Positions 48,278 through 61,865 of a stretch of DNA of 64,000 nt are shown piece by piece. Under the pieces are notes generated by a model. It was not told where the DNA came from. It did no database searches and was given only the letters and a program-made list of their open reading frames with translations. Each line of letters starts with the position of its first letter. Positions within the stretch are counted from its first letter, which is position 1. The translations under genes were made by a program, and so were the position numbers. Origin of the DNA: Lamellibrachia satsuma (lineage: Eukaryota > Annelida > Polychaeta > Sabellida > Siboglinidae); the NCBI GenBank assembly GCA_033239005.1, contig BSQZ01000011.1:9991001-10055000 (forward strand). The letters are read 5' to 3'.

Positions 48278-48643
48278 ATTCTATATAGAACGCCTCCTCG
48301 TGGGTGGTTAGCCAGTATGTTATCGAATAATACCTACTCAACCAGATTGTTGTTGTGTTGGGTATTCCATTGTTAATTGTAGTTTATTGGTCACGAACAT
48401 GTCTTTCAGATCCTTGTTCCCAAAGATAGCTGTTATAAACTTGGGAATGTAGATTGCTGAATTCTATATAGAACGCCTCCTCGTGGGTGGTTAGCCAGTA
48501 TGTTATCGAATAATACCTACTCAACCAGATTGTTGTTGTGTTGGGTATTCCATTGTTAATTGTAGTTTATTGGTCACGAACATGTCTTTCAGATCCTTGT
48601 TCCCAAAGATAGCTGTTATAAACTTGGGAATGTAGATTGCTGA
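48278..48643 (+). repeat. 183-bp tandem duplication
   Basis: Copies 48278-48460 and 48461-48643 appear identical. No coding function recognised. Confidence 0.95.
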
Positions 48644-49985
48644 ATATGTGCTTTGGAATAGTTTTATGTGGCTTTATATAGATTATCAATAGCCCGATCT
48701 GGGTGAGAGAAGCAACTCACTAAAGATATGAAGTCAAAGGAATCAGCACAAACATTAGGGAGAAGGCAGTGTTAGTTGAGCTACTGGGTTAGTTGAGCCA
48801 CTCATATTTCCAAGGGCACTACAACAGCGACAGCTACGTGCTGATTACCAGTGATTGAACACGTTGTTAGAACACGAGTGACGTACAATAAGTGCCATTT
48901 GTCACAACGGTCAGAACATGTGAGCTAAAAGTATGTTTTTTGATGTGTCTCGAAACTTTTAGTAATTGTGATTAATGACTACTAGTGTTAAAACTATCAA
49001 GTGACCAGACTATTTGGTTTGGCCACTTACAAATTGTTTATTTTTGCACTTCGCACATTAATGAAAAGTTAATTAAAAAGCTTAATTGTCAAAACGGTGC
49101 TAGTTGAGCCATACGATAACCCCATGTCTGATTAGTTGAGCAGCAGTTAAAGAACGAAGACGAGTGTTCTTTATCTCAAAATACATCAAAGAATTAATTT
49201 TCCGAGCAAACTGGGACATCGGATAACTACAAGCTAACACATTTGCGATTTACCTATAAGTATATATTACTTAAGTGTGTCGCCTTGTGTTGTACCCATT
49301 GGGTGGATGTGTTAGCAGGGTTGGTATGACAGGTTGCGTAGTTTTGAGTCTAGTGATCTATCTTGATTCGCGGTTGCGTCTATGCGTGGTTTCCAACGCA
49401 GCGAAATTCAAAAATGGTCTTGATTCAAGCCCTAAACCTAACCTAACCATAAGGTTTTACGAAGGTAACTCGTAAAATAGACTACGTTCTGACCAGCCTT
49501 GTTGAAATGATTGGACCCTTGTATGTCATTCTTATCCCCCGTGTCCGATCCATGTTGATTTAGACGTGTTTTAAATTAGTTACCAGTCGCAACCAAGTAT
49601 CTTGCTGAGCAGGCGCTGCAAGTAATTAGGTAAACAATGCTGGACGACCCGGTGAACTTACTCCGCGGTGGCCTAGTTGAATGGCCTGTCAGTGTGAAGT
49701 CTACAGATGTCGTACAGGCTCTACACCTTGTTCTCTCCTGTTTTCGTTCCAAATATCCCGTAGCGTAATGCTTTTAATGTGCCTTAAAAGCGCGAGGTGT
49801 AATTCCTCTGTTTTAGACTTTGGGAAGAGTTATTGCAAATCATATGAAAACATAGTATTTGTTATTTCAATACACCAGCAAATGTATATTTCGGATGGTT
49901 GATGTGTAGCTGTTGGTTTAAAATAAACATTGATATCTAGATGACACTATTGATGCCCTCGCCTTTATAAACAATCGTAGTATCT
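48644..49985. other. No gene recognised; contains interstitial telomere-like patch
   Basis: TAGTTGAGC recurs at about 48773, 48791, 49101 and 49135. At 49428-49453 there are degenerate CCTAA repeats whose following about 110 bases match 57.12-57.23 kb. Confidence 0.5.
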
Positions 49986-49989
49986 GGAA

Positions 49990-51310
49990 CATCTATTATT
50001 GAGTCTTGACACTTGACTGATGTTAATGTTACGCAATTTTATGGCAGTTTAATTTATTCAGGAATACCTCGAATTCCTCCTTGTCGTGTAGGCAGATTCC
50101 GAAAATATCAACCATCATCAAGTATTGTCATTAGATTAATGGTAATTTGTTGCATTTTTAATGTTTATTTCTCCCACTCAGCCATAAACAGATTTACATA
50201 ATTCGGGGCATATTGTTTACCTTTCGCTTTTCCATGAATCTGAAGGAAACATTGTGATCCAAATAAGAAGTCGTTGTGTTCTAAGGAATGTTGAGTAGAT
50301 CTGTATGTGTCCGGGTGGTCAAAATCCGGATTTCTTAAAAAAGGCTTGTCTGATTGCTTCAGTTCTCTATATACAGTAATATTGTCAGTATTGTTGTACA
50401 TGCTTTCCACATCCACGGAGAATAATAATGCATCTGGCGGAATTTTTATTTTAATCACTGTATCGAAAAAGGATGACTGCGTCGAGCTGCGGGGAGTCAA
50501 GGGAACGAGGGTGTCGGGAGTCTACGGGTAAAAATTTCGAAAATATAATTAATCAACAAGTATATTAAGTAGATTAATGATAATGTGTGCATTTTTAATG
50601 CTTATTTCTCCCACTCAGCCTTCAACAGATTTACCTAACTGGAAAAATGTTGGTTTCATAAAGAAGGCTTGTCTTCAGTTTCTGATATACATATATATTG
50701 TCAATATTCTCCGTGGATAATAGTGGTACATCTGGGCGAACTTATATCTTATGTTCAACTATACTGTACTGTTATATTTTATGGATAAAATATGTAGTGA
50801 TTTTACATATGAACCATGTGTTATTGCTAATGGGACCAAGAAATGGCTAATATATTCAGCCAGTCTGTATGATTCACTTTTGCAATCTGATATAATCGGT
50901 CGTGCTGGATGCATTCGAGGTTGATGTATTTTAGCTTTAGCGTTGTGGATCTTCTTTAGTAAATATAGAAGACGTGATCTAGGTTGATCCGGTGGTTAAA
51001 AACATTTCCTTTGTTGCTTTTAAATGTAGCTTGTTTTTTTATAGTTTGCGTAATATTGTCGAGATGCCGAATGCGGCCTGTGGATACACCGGTGTATCCA
51101 ATCTACCCTAACTGACTATTCATCTCTGCTATATGATATCAGTGGCTGAGCCTTTTTCAGGAGGTTTAATGATGGTAGCTGGACTCTTCTTAAGTGCAGA
51201 TATCGCTGACAAATGTGACTCTAATAAGTTACCTGCGATGGTCCGATGTTTATTAGTTACCGAGCTTTTTTGTTCTAATTTAAAATTAACATATCCTCAT
51301 TAACGCATTA
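49990..51310 (-). mobile_element. Penelope-like element, broken
   Basis: The minus-strand frame 50500-50165 has PPDALLFSVDVESMYNN (block A with the catalytic D), SLEHNDFLFGSQCFLQIHGK and AKGKQYAPNYVNLFMAEWEK. These are the Penelope-type reverse transcriptase blocks, with AKGK in place of the usual AMGK. An upstream piece at about 51230-51150 (SALKKSPATIIKPPEKGSA) matches the domain start. Stops and gaps separate the pieces. The catalytic DD block and the GIY-YIG endonuclease were not found. Confidence 0.75.
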
Positions 51311-51539
51311 ATTCTGACTTTATGAACGGGCAACATAAACAAGGATTTTTTTATTAAATGCCATTCTCACACGACCATTATGTTATAATCTAAGCCCGGA
51401 AGCCACGTGACACAAGTGTAGTAATCTTCGTCCCTGTTTTCTCTGTGTGCATGTGTGTGTATGTATGAATGTGTGTGCGTGCTTGTGTGCCTGCGTGCGT
51501 ATGTAATTGCATGTATGTATGTGTGTGTATATACGTAGA

Positions 51540-51785
<246 letters not shown>

Positions 51786-51847
51786 GAGAGAGAGGGCGGT
51801 AATTTATCTATTTCATTCGCTTTTACAATATAACCTATTCCACTCAC

Positions 51848-51903
51848 CAACGACGACATGGTCAAAACTTGCACACCACACAAACCTTCCGTTAACAGTC
51901 CAG
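51848..51903 (-). CDS. Start-codon mini-exon B of peptide gene (unit U5)
   Basis: 56 bp, one base shorter than the other two. TTTTTGTTGCAG acceptor, ATG at 51857-51859 with three more codons, GTGAGT donor in phase 0. One silent codon change (TCT to TCG) compared with 15839-15895. Pairs most simply with exon C copy 4. Confidence 0.6.
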
Positions 51904-52828
51904 CTGCAACAAAAATACATTATTTACTGAGTTGATGACGCGATAAATCTTGTTTCTTTTTCTCGTCTCTTTGCGAATCTTGTTCATTACTGATGACACC
52001 CAAAGCCACTGTTCTCAATAAAATGCACACATAGTTCAGTTGATTAGCCCAGCCAGATGGAATGTTACTTCGAATTACTGCATTCGCTGAAGGAAACTTT
52101 TTTCTGGCTAGTTTTCCCAAGAGAGGATATTAGCCCTTCGGGAATCAAATTGTACCTGCTGCTTTTACAAAATGTCACGGTGAACAGCTGACCCGACATT
52201 CGAATTCCAAGCTTCCTGGATACAAAATGAAACAAAGAAATCGCCTATAATAATTTGGTTTTAGACATATATTATATTCAAACATAAAAAATGCATAAAT
52301 ACCACAGACTAAGAATAAGTATTAACACACAAAAATGTTGTCACAACGAACGACAAATCCACGGAATAAACTTTGTAAAGCTGGCAGCCTGAGTTATTAA
52401 ACACATACATCTAGCAAGGGCTGACGATAAGTCAATAGCTTCTTCGTTCATATGTGGCCTGAAGTGATTATTTTGAATACCAATTTAGTTGATTCTTGCT
52501 AAGCCGTCATATGTCACCTCTCGTCAAGACGAAGAGCGTCCATTGATGAGTGCAATTGTCAGAGTCGAATTAGTCGACGCTCTAGTAGTTCTGTTGAAAA
52601 AACATGTCGTTACGATTAATGTAGTCCGACTGTCCTATCTCCTACGTGGCGTTTGTGTAGCCCAGGTGTGGTTGCATGGAACACGACGCGCACTTCCACA
52701 ATGAACGTGAAACTGTACTGCTCAATGTGTGTATGCGTGCAGATGAAAGGTGAAACACAACGTGAAAGTTTAACCAATATAAATTGCGTATTACAAAATG
52801 TTACAACGATAATACCGTCGGAACTTAC

Positions 52829-52899
52829 TGCGTAGGGAACAGCTGTCTTCGTCACTCACGACTGCTTTGTGGTGCAGCTATACACCAAGTGCGACTTCT
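52829..52899 (-). other. Exon A (71 bp), probable 5' UTR exon, unit U5
   Basis: Acceptor (GCTTAG) and GTAAGT donor kept. A stop now interrupts the frame that is open in U1-U3, which supports a non-coding role. Confidence 0.45.
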
Positions 52900-53362
52900 C
52901 TAAGCAAAAGTATCCACGTGATTATTCAAGCGTCATCAAGTTCTGCTTATACATACTTCCTAAGACACAATGTCAAGACCAAAAAAAATATTAAACTACA
53001 CAGTGTCATATGTACGTTACGGTTCTCGCGGCCAAAATAACTGTAGACCCTAAAATTAGGCCAAAAACCGTCAAACCCATTGATTCAGGGTTCCATTGCT
53101 AATCGATTGTGGCTATGAATTATACAGGTCTTAACAAGGCTTAATATCATATTATTCGTCAACGTTTCCATGTCCTATGTATATGGATTTACATTTCCCC
53201 ACAATTTAATAACATTTGTTATTTTCCAGACCATTTGACCAAATTGTCTAGATCATTTTGTTAAGTATGTTTACTTCCTTCTCTTTTAACCGTTCTAAAT
53301 ATGTTGGTATCATCTGTGAATGTCAGTCCTTGCTTGATATAGTACATCTTCCAAATTATGTA

Positions 53363-53370
<8 letters not shown>

Positions 53371-53426
<56 letters not shown>
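53371..53426. repeat. (TA)n microsatellite
   Basis: Pure TA run ending unit U5. Confidence 0.95.
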
Positions 53427-53428
<2 letters not shown>

Positions 53429-53576
53429 TTAATAAAGGTCCTAATATTTATGAAATTCCAATAGTTATTATTATATAAAGTTACTGGCATAGTCGATTGG
53501 CGTTTCACGGAGAAAAGGCAGTCACTACAAGCGCTTATGACTCCTTGCACTACCAGCCATCATTTGTTTCTTCCTA

Positions 53577-53849
53577 ACTTTGGGGCAGTCTGGCAGCATC
53601 TCCTCCCAGCCGCTGACACCAACGAGCCTCTGTCTACATTCCTTCGCCTCCTTGCACCGGTGGCCTCTGATCTACCAATTGGCGATGTATTTAGAAAACG
53701 ACAAAGGTAGTTATTTAGACTTATTTACTGTTATGCTTTTCTTTCTGTCGGACGAAGATGGAAACATTAGCCGGATTGAGTGTGTGCCACTCTCCAGAAG
53801 AGGTCAGACAATAGTTGAACTTCCTGCTGATTGTTTCCCACGAATGTAG
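53577..53849 (+). other. Unrecognised open frame, possible exon
   Basis: An open frame in a patch of more balanced base composition. A GGGGCAG at 53581-53587 could be an acceptor and AAAGGTAGTT at about 53703-53712 a donor. No homologue was recognised, and the paralogous block at 14.5 kb does not include it. Confidence 0.2.
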
Positions 53850-54110
53850 GGTGTATTAAATCATGATATGTGTAATTAAGACATTCATATGACGTCACAA
53901 GAGGGCATTTGAACAGGCATCTTTACAGTTTTGTTTGTGGAAGCTATCTTCTGTGAAACAGTGCATTTTTTTAGTTTAACAGGCGGAGGGGTTGATGGGG
54001 AGTTTTTCAGCTATATATCACGTGGGCGAGTGAATTCGTGGATGTTTATGTAAATATTGACGGGCATCGCACGTGGGGGCGTTTAAAAACAGCTGGATGT
54101 ACGTGATTTT
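53800..54110. repeat. Duplicated non-coding block (first copy at 14.57-14.89 kb)
   Basis: See 14565-14890. Keeps CACGTGGGCG and GCGTTTAAAAA. Confidence 0.6.
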
Positions 54111-54297
54111 GCCCAATCGTGGTCAGCATTTCAATGAGATGATGGCAGGTACAGTGGACAGTTTTCAGTATGTTTAATGGTCCTGTTTTCTCGTAATCAG
54201 ACAAGAACGTTAGCAAGGCCACCAGTGCAATAGTGCACTGTGGTCTGGCAAGCAAAATGACAAAATTCAGCCATGGTAAGTAGCGTTGGTACGTATT

Positions 54298-54440
54298 GCA
54301 GTGTGAATATGTTTCAAAACAAGGTTGACACATATCTCAAGAGGGCGGGTTATAAGTAGATGAATATTGTTGGACTCTCGATAAGCCAATGGCTTCCTTG
54401 TCCACTTGCCATCTGGGCCTTTGGCTTGGATGGCAAATTA
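54298..54440 (+). mobile_element. CR1-like LINE, last about 140 bases
   Basis: Starts in the final codons (VNMFQNKVDTYLKRAGYK), then the 3' UTR. The tail is cut off at GGCAAAT. Confidence 0.85.
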
Positions 54441-54960
54441 AATCCCAACTAATAAAATTCAAAGTCGTATCCGGTATTTGAGTTAATTCAGTAAATTTAA
54501 GGTTTTGAATAAAAGGTAAAGGCTTCCAAACAGGTTTATCAAGATGATATTGAAGCACTTCAGGAAAGATCAAAGTAGACAAAGTCATAGGCGAAATGTA
54601 AATGACAGCCAGGGTCGACGTGACCTTAGATGAGCGATGAAAGTGACCCCGCAGTGTCCATGATATCCCGCTGATACGACAACCCGTGAGGAGAGTAAAT
54701 ATATAAAGCCAGGCAGTTAAATGGCCAATTACGAAAGGTTTACCCGGACAATAACAGTGGTGCTCTTCTCCATGCGACAATACAGCTCATATGCCTGCCT
54801 TCAGTTCCCTGATTTATTTCAGGGTAAGAGTACAGCGGATCTTTATGAAGAATTGTTTCGTATGGGAAACCTTATTCTTCAGTATACCCCGAGGACATAT
54901 CCAACCATACTCATTATAAATGAATGTACGCATAGGTGAATGTTGACTAAATTATTAACG
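54441..54960. other. No gene recognised
   Basis: Longer frames on both strands (54337-54780 minus, 54721-54939 plus), but no domain and no splice evidence that decides between them. Confidence 0.4.
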
Positions 54961-54964
54961 GGCC

Positions 54965-55033
54965 TTAAGCCTCCCAACAGTCATGGAAACATCGGTGGAC
55001 ATCCTCCGTGGATGGCGGCTCCGCTGTAGTCAA
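54965..55033 (-). pseudogene. Cysteine-rich peptide exon C, subfamily 2 (copy 2c), 5' part lost
   Basis: Keeps EPPSTEDVHRCFHDCWEA and a stop. The signal part is replaced by the 52-bp repeat-related sequence. Confidence 0.5.
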
Positions 55034-55072
55034 AGCTGGATGGAATGAGAATGAGAATGTTAAGACGGTGTA

Positions 55073-55084
<12 letters not shown>

Positions 55085-55157
<73 letters not shown>

Positions 55158-55160
55158 GTG
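55085..55160. repeat. (GT)n microsatellite
   Basis: Pure GT, with a short (TA) run before it. Confidence 0.97.
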
Positions 55161-55169
55161 TGTGTATAA

Positions 55170-55690
55170 TATAAGTGGCAGCATGCATTTAACCATTTGT
55201 GTAATACAATACAATGCAGACGGGAACATGCACGTACCGGTTAGATGAAATTACGTGCCCAGCTGAATGTACTATATATTTACACTATTAGAGATTGCAC
55301 TCAGCGCTTATTGCCAACTAAATATAATGTCATCATCCCCACTCAAATCAACTTTAAGTGTAAATCTCGTGTATCCAGACGACCCTGCATTGTTGTGTGC
55401 AAACGCTCGCATTGAAAATCCAAATGCAAATTCAGATCTCAATTAAGCGAATTATTGTTGCAAAATTTGTTTTTATGCGAACGCCTTCACGCATTGTTTT
55501 CGTATTTGATTTTTATTATTTTATAATTGATTTTAAGATTTTGTTAATGAATTGTCATTTGTTCACACTCCTATTTACAACATTCAAACTGAAGAACGTG
55601 TCGATCGAGTGGTTCTACTCTGTAACACCCGGAGACCATCTCCACTAAATGTAAATACGATTCCGCAGTGACTACAACTTTAGTAAGTAG
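55170..55690. repeat. Segment shared with 42.18-42.77 kb
   Basis: Includes the second copy of the VEWFY-containing open stretch (55.56-55.65 kb). Confidence 0.65.
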
Positions 55691-56010
55691 TTTGTTTTGT
55701 GGGCAGCTGTAGATATTGTCTATGTGTACTCTCAACATGACTCGAAGTTTAACATGAAACATTAGGATTGTCATGATCTTGGTTTAATGTGAAATAATTT
55801 AAAATTAAATAATTTCGCCCTTTCTCTGGTACTCTCTTCACTTTGCCCGTAATAGGCCTATATAAAGTTGAATTATGAAATATCTGCACTATGGCATTCT
55901 CTTAGCTGTTGTTAAAATTTCCTAGTAATCTACAACACTCTAATGATTCAGTGGTGGATTATTGCATCAGAACTTCACAGGAGACCATGTCATATACTTC
56001 AAAACATTGT

Positions 56011-56322
56011 AATTGTAAGAAAATAGCTGGATGGAATGAGAATGAGAATGTTAAGACGGTGTAATTGTAAGAAAATAGCTGGATGGAATGAGAATGAGAA
56101 TGTTAAGAAGGTGTAATTGTAAGAAAATAGCTGGATGGAATGAGAATGAGAATGTTAAGAAGGTGTAATTGTAAGAAAATAGCTGGATGGAATGAGAATG
56201 AGAATGTTAAGACGGTGTAATTGTAAGAAAATAGCTGGATGGAATGAGTATGAGAATGTTAAGAAGGTGTAATTGTAACAAAATAGCTGGATGGAATGAG
56301 AATGAGAATGTTAAGACAGCTA
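56011..56322 (+). repeat. 52-bp tandem repeat, six units
   Basis: Units start every 52 bases from 56011. One unit's second half also occurs at 55033-55070. The paralogous sites at 25.30 and 45.91 kb have a single unit. Confidence 0.95.
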
Positions 56323-56990
56323 AACATAGAAGTATCAGTTATATATGGCATAACTTATGATTCAAGTTTGCTTCACCTCGCAATGCTCATATGCCGTCAT
56401 GCGTAGAACACGCTCCCGATATCATATAGCTGTTCGATTGTTTATTATGATGCAAATAATAAGAAGGCTTAGTTACAACTTTACCTTGACTACGGGTGCA
56501 TGTTGGTGGATAAAGGAATGAATCCCTTGTTAATCAGGTGCTTAAGTTATAAGTACACTGTTAAAAAATTGAAAGTGTCATGGAATAATTCATAATACGT
56601 ATTCGTGCGTATACTGCCATGACACCTATATCTCTCCACAGGCACGCACACACGCATGCACGCACGCACGCACATGCATCGAGAGAACGAGAAGGAGAAA
56701 GAGATAAGTTCTCTGTTGCTACCAACTCTGTTGGTGATATCTTGTTAATATATCTCCATGTATTAAATTGTATGTCAGAGCAACACAACACATTATATAA
56801 ACGTATCGTACTTATTATCATGTTGGCAATAGATAGGACAGCCTGGTCGTATCTCTATGGTATGTGTCATGATTTCATAATATAACCCCTAAATCCATTA
56901 TCTATTAACTTTGGGTCTTGTAATATAAATATATTGTGTAATTATATATGTTTCATTGTACTTCTTTCTGTGGTGAGTGTTTCTAGAACT

Positions 56991-57077
<87 letters not shown>
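56323..57077. repeat. Segment shared with 25.34-26.03 and 45.95-46.77 kb, ending in (TA)n
   Basis: Reaches the stretch that holds the poly(A) region of peptide copies 3 and 4, but there is no exon C here. A TA run at 56994-57077 ends it. Confidence 0.7.
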
Positions 57078-57080
<3 letters not shown>

Positions 57081-57093
57081 CAATGGTCCTGGT

Positions 57094-57121
57094 CCTAACC
57101 CTAACCCTAACCTAACCCTAA
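57094..57121 (+). repeat. Interstitial telomere-type repeats (CCCTAA)
   Basis: About four CCCTAA/CCTAA units, followed by about 110 bases shared with 49.45-49.56 kb. Confidence 0.85.
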
Positions 57122-57595
57122 GGTTCTACGAAGGTAACTCGTAAATTAGAAACGTTCTGACCAGCCTTGTTGAAATGGTTGGCCGCTTGTGTATAATTCT
57201 GATTCCTTGTGTCCGATCTATGTTGATTTAGGAGCCACTCTCCAAAACTGTCTGACAGTTGGCTTGTGAAAGACCATTTTTTCTCATATTCTCCAATCTC
57301 TGTTAAACTTTTCTCCAATAAAACACATAGTCTGTGCATTTAAATCCTGAAGTTTCTGTGTTTAAATATGAAAACTCACTAAGTAGCAGGCGGCGCATGT
57401 CAGGAATGTTACCCTCTACTGTTATGCTTGCTACCAAGGTACCGAGTTCGTTTTAACACCCTAACGAACTATCAATAAATGCTGGAATTGAAATATCATA
57501 GTGTTATTCCACAGTAGTTGCGTTCTTCTTCATGGTATGCTAAAACAATGTGAGGAACACCTATAGATTTATAAAAATGTGTGTGCGTGTCTGTC

Positions 57596-57600
<5 letters not shown>
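57122..57600. other. No gene recognised; partial copy of 34.60-34.83 kb
   Basis: 57.23-57.45 kb resembles the left end of the possible transposon at 34.6 kb. Confidence 0.5.
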
Positions 57601-57981
<381 letters not shown>

Positions 57982-58099
57982 TAATTGTTGTATTCACCTA
58001 GACACCCACCCATCATAATGTCCTGTATTAGTGTTGGCATCATGGTAACAGCACTTATAACAGTATTTGAACACAAAAACAGCCTTATTCAAGGCTAAC

Positions 58100-61000
58100 G
58101 TAGCAATAAGATTAAGTCAACATTTTTGGATGGCGCCGTGCAAACGGCAGGCAAAGGCCACCGGGCATTTACTATGCAACAGTTGTAGCAACTGGGTGGA
58201 CTTCATCAAGTCCGGGTGCGAGAAGTCGTGGGCTAAGGTTCAGGCGGATAGTTTTAGTTTTGAGTGTAGGGGATGTACGAGGATGAAGGAACTTGGGGTG
58301 GAGTTAGAACAGCTGAGGCTGCTCGTTGTGGCAGTGGTGGGAAGGGAGCAGGTGGGTTGGAGGAGACGAGAAGGAAAGAAATGGGAGGGAAGGCAAATGG
58401 ATCGAAGGAAAGGGGAGTGGGGGGACAGTAGCGAATGAGTCGGGGGGGGGGGCAAAGAAACGATAGTTAAGGCGATGGGGATGAGGGAGATGGGAGTGAG
58501 GGTGTCAGGAGGGAAGGCGACGGGAGCGCAAATTAGCCAGGTGACGGGATGGAAAGGTGACAGGTTGATGAGTGAGAGAGAGCCTGATAACAGTCTGCCA
58601 CCAAGTGACATGGCTGCAGGACAGAATGTGATGGAGGGGATCCATCGGAAGAGTTATTCCGAAGCATCGATAGACGGGGTGAGAAAGAGAGGGAGGGTAT
58701 TTGTGGTGGACTCAATAGTTAGGAAGACCGACAGAGTCTTAAACAAGGGAGATGACGTGGTAGTTTGCTTGCATGGGGCCAAAATAGAGGCGATAACTGA
58801 GAGGGTAGAAAACATCGTGGGTTCGGGCAAGGGTGGATCTGTTTTAGTACACGTAGGGACAAATTACGTAGAGAGGGAGGGTGCAACTGCCATAGTTAGG
58901 AAATACAGGAATTTGGTCAGAACATTAAAGCAGACGCGGGTTGAGCAGGTAATACTGTCAGGGATTTTACCAGTAATAGGAAGGAGGGTTCATAGATATC
59001 GAAATTGCCGGGGATGGCAATTAACATGCTAGTCGAGAAGCTATGTAGGGAAGAGGAAGTTGGTTTTGTGGATTTTTGGGGAAGTTTTGTTGGAAGGGCG
59101 GATATGTACATGAAGGACGGGCTTCATCTAAGTGGAAAGGGGGCAGCGGTATTTGCGGATGGACTCTCAGCAGCAGTAGTCAGTGGCATGGGTAGCATAT
59201 CAAATAATTTTTGTAGTAAACACTATTTAAACTAGAAGCGCGGGGGGGTTACTTAGAGATGCCTCAAGCAGGACAAGAGGCTACTAGTACAGATAAACCA
59301 ACAGAATGTGTTAGAAACATGTATGAAGCAGGTTATAGATGCCTGTGTTTAAATGCTAGGGGTATAGTAAATAAGAAAAACGAACTAAATATTATGGTAG
59401 AAGATACTGACCCTCACATAATTGGTATAACCGAATCATGGGCCAACACAGACATAACAGATGCTGAATTAGGATTGACAGGATACGTAATGTTTAGGAG
59501 AAATCGAATAGGAAGAAGGGGAGGGGGAGTTATTTTATATGTTAAAGAATCTATTCAAGATTCAGGCTTATGAAATAAAATTAGAAAGTGAAGCAGATTA
59601 CGATGAACCTATTTGGTGCAAAATAGTTTCAGAAAATTCAAAATTAACTGCTGGATTTAGTTTAGTTTTAGTTTTATCATCACAAAACGAATTAGTGGAC
59701 AATGTAAAAATACATGAACCATTGGGTAACAGTGACCACAATCAGATACATTTTGATATCAATGTAAAATCAGAAAGTAAAAATAAAAAACCGTATAGGA
59801 GAAACTTCCACAAAGGTAACTATAAAGATATTAGAAAATATTGGAATAACATGCTGATCAATAAGACCGCAATTGTATGTTGGAATATTATAAAATATGA
59901 AATTGATCTTCGATAAATTTGTTCCCTTGAAAAAGACAAGGAAAACGGTCTAGAAAGAAACACTTGTCAAAAGGGTTTATAGGCGTACCAGAAAGGAGGA
60001 AGGCTATTCAAATTACAAAGAGGCACTTAACCTAGCTACAACTGAAATTAGAAAATATAAAAGAATCTTTGAAAAAAAATAGGCAGGTAATATAAAAAAT
60101 GACAGCAAGAGTTTCCATGCGTATGTAAGGAGTAAACCGAAAGTTCGAGATAAGGTCGGACCACTGGAAAACAACAGGGGAAACATAATTTCAGACGGAT
60201 TTCAAATGGCAGAGGTCCTGAATGAGTATTTCAGCTCAGTTTTTACCACAGGAGATATCAGCTCACTTCCATTTCCATTTACTAAATTTGAGGGCAATAC
60301 ATCAAAACATTTAGGGCAGTTGTCACTAGAAGAAGGAATAGTTCCTTCAGAATGGAAAGAGGCAAACTTACGCCGTTATTTAAGAAGGGATCGAGGAACA
60401 AGCCAGAACATTACAGACCAGTGAGTTTAACATCAGGTGTATGTAAATTACTCGAAACATTAATTAGAGACCACTTGGTGGAATCCCTTGTAAAACATAA
60501 ATTAATAAATACATCTCAACATGGGTTCCTAAAAGCAAGATCATGTCTAACTAATCTCTTCTGTTTTTTGGAAGAAATTACAAAGTGTGTAGATGATGGG
60601 TCACCAGTGGATGTTGTCTACTTAGATTTTCAGAAAGCTTTCGATAAAGTGCCACATCAAAGATTGTTACTTAAAGCCCATGGCATAGGTAATGATGTAA
60701 TCAACTGGATAGAAAAGTGGCTTACACACAGAAAACAGAGAGTAATAGTAGATGGTAAGATTTCAAACTGGAAATCTGTTTTGAGTGGATTACCACAGGG
60801 ATCAGTATTAGGCCCTATACTGTTTTTAATATATATAAATGATTTCGAAGATAACATATCTAGCAAAGTACTCAAATATGCAGATGACACAAAAGTAATC
60901 AGAAAGGTTACTAATGATGCAGATAAACAAAGTTTACAGGATGATCTAGATAAATTAGTTAAATGGTCAGAAAAATGGCAAATGTTATTCAATTTTGGGA

Positions 61001-61511
61001 AGTGTAAATGTATACACATAGGACATGGAAACATGCACGAAGAATATAAAATGGGGGATGCTGTACTAAGTAGAACCACACAAGAAAAGGACATAGGAGT
61101 AACATTTAGTGGTGACACGAAAGTTTCAGAGCAATGTGGGATTGCTGCTTCGAAAGGAAATCAAATTCTAAGACTAATTAGGAGAACTATCATGTATAAG
61201 GAGAAACAGCTAAATGTACCCCTGTACAAATCAATGGTTAGACCACATTTGGAATATTGTATTCAAGCATGGAGGCCATATCGTAAAAAGGACATAGACA
61301 AGCTAGAGAGAATACAACGAAGAGCAACTAAAATGATTCCAGAATTGAGAGACCTTACTTACGAAAGTCGTTAATTGAAATGTGGTTTGACAACACTAGA
61401 GACCAGGAGACTAAGAGGAGATCAAATAGAAGTGTTTACAATAGTGAACGGTTATGAGGATGTTGATAGGAATATGTTCTTCAAACTTAAAGAAGGCAGT
61501 GAAACCAGGAG
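58100..61511 (+). mobile_element. CR1-like LINE, longest copy, internally deleted and 3'-truncated
   Basis: ORF1 (ATG at 58130) has a zinc-finger start (CNSCSNW...CRGCTRMKEL), a coiled stretch (LGVELEQLRLLV) and, after a frameshift in a G run near 58440, an SGNH esterase-like domain (VVDSIVRKTDR, LVHVGTNYVE, and the DGLHLSGKGA end near 59120). ORF2 starts with the endonuclease (LNARGIVNKKNEL, GITESWANTDITDAEL, then NSDHNQIHFDI), but the middle of the endonuclease is deleted. The reverse transcriptase lacks the PGVDGIPP region. It has YLDFQKAFDKVPHQRLLLK, LPQGSVLGPILFLIYIND and the catalytic YADDTKV, ending early at 61374. The 3' end is missing. It joins the 3' UTR of peptide copy 5 at about 61511. 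Confidence 0.9.
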
Positions 61512-61865
61512 ACAAAGTTAGATTTGAATGGATGTGTTATGTAATGTAGGGAATGTGTGAAACACCTCTTTTTTTAGAAAATGCTCACCTTTTATTGCGA
61601 ATACAGATACTGTTATGCATGACACTGTGCTAAAATACGTGAGGATTACTTGGAAGTATCATGAAACACAATCAAAATGCAACATGTTGTCTTGTATTCG
61701 CAGTATGATACCTTTGTCAGTATTCGTGCGAGCACATAACCCCCGTCACCAATTCAATTGATTCCATGTGAGCCGTCTGCTGTTAAATCTTACGTTATGT
61801 TAACATCTACAGAACAGTCGTGTTTTGAAACAACGTTTTGGAACTACTACAATATTACTATCAAG

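Larger units (their letters stand above)
51810..53370 (-). repeat. Duplicated unit U5 carrying exons B and A
   Basis: Paralog of 15735-17530 over nearly its full length. Confidence 0.8.

Noticed and set aside
58240..58715. Minus-strand proline/serine-rich frames
   Set aside because: Antisense of the purine-rich CR1 ORF1 on the plus strand.
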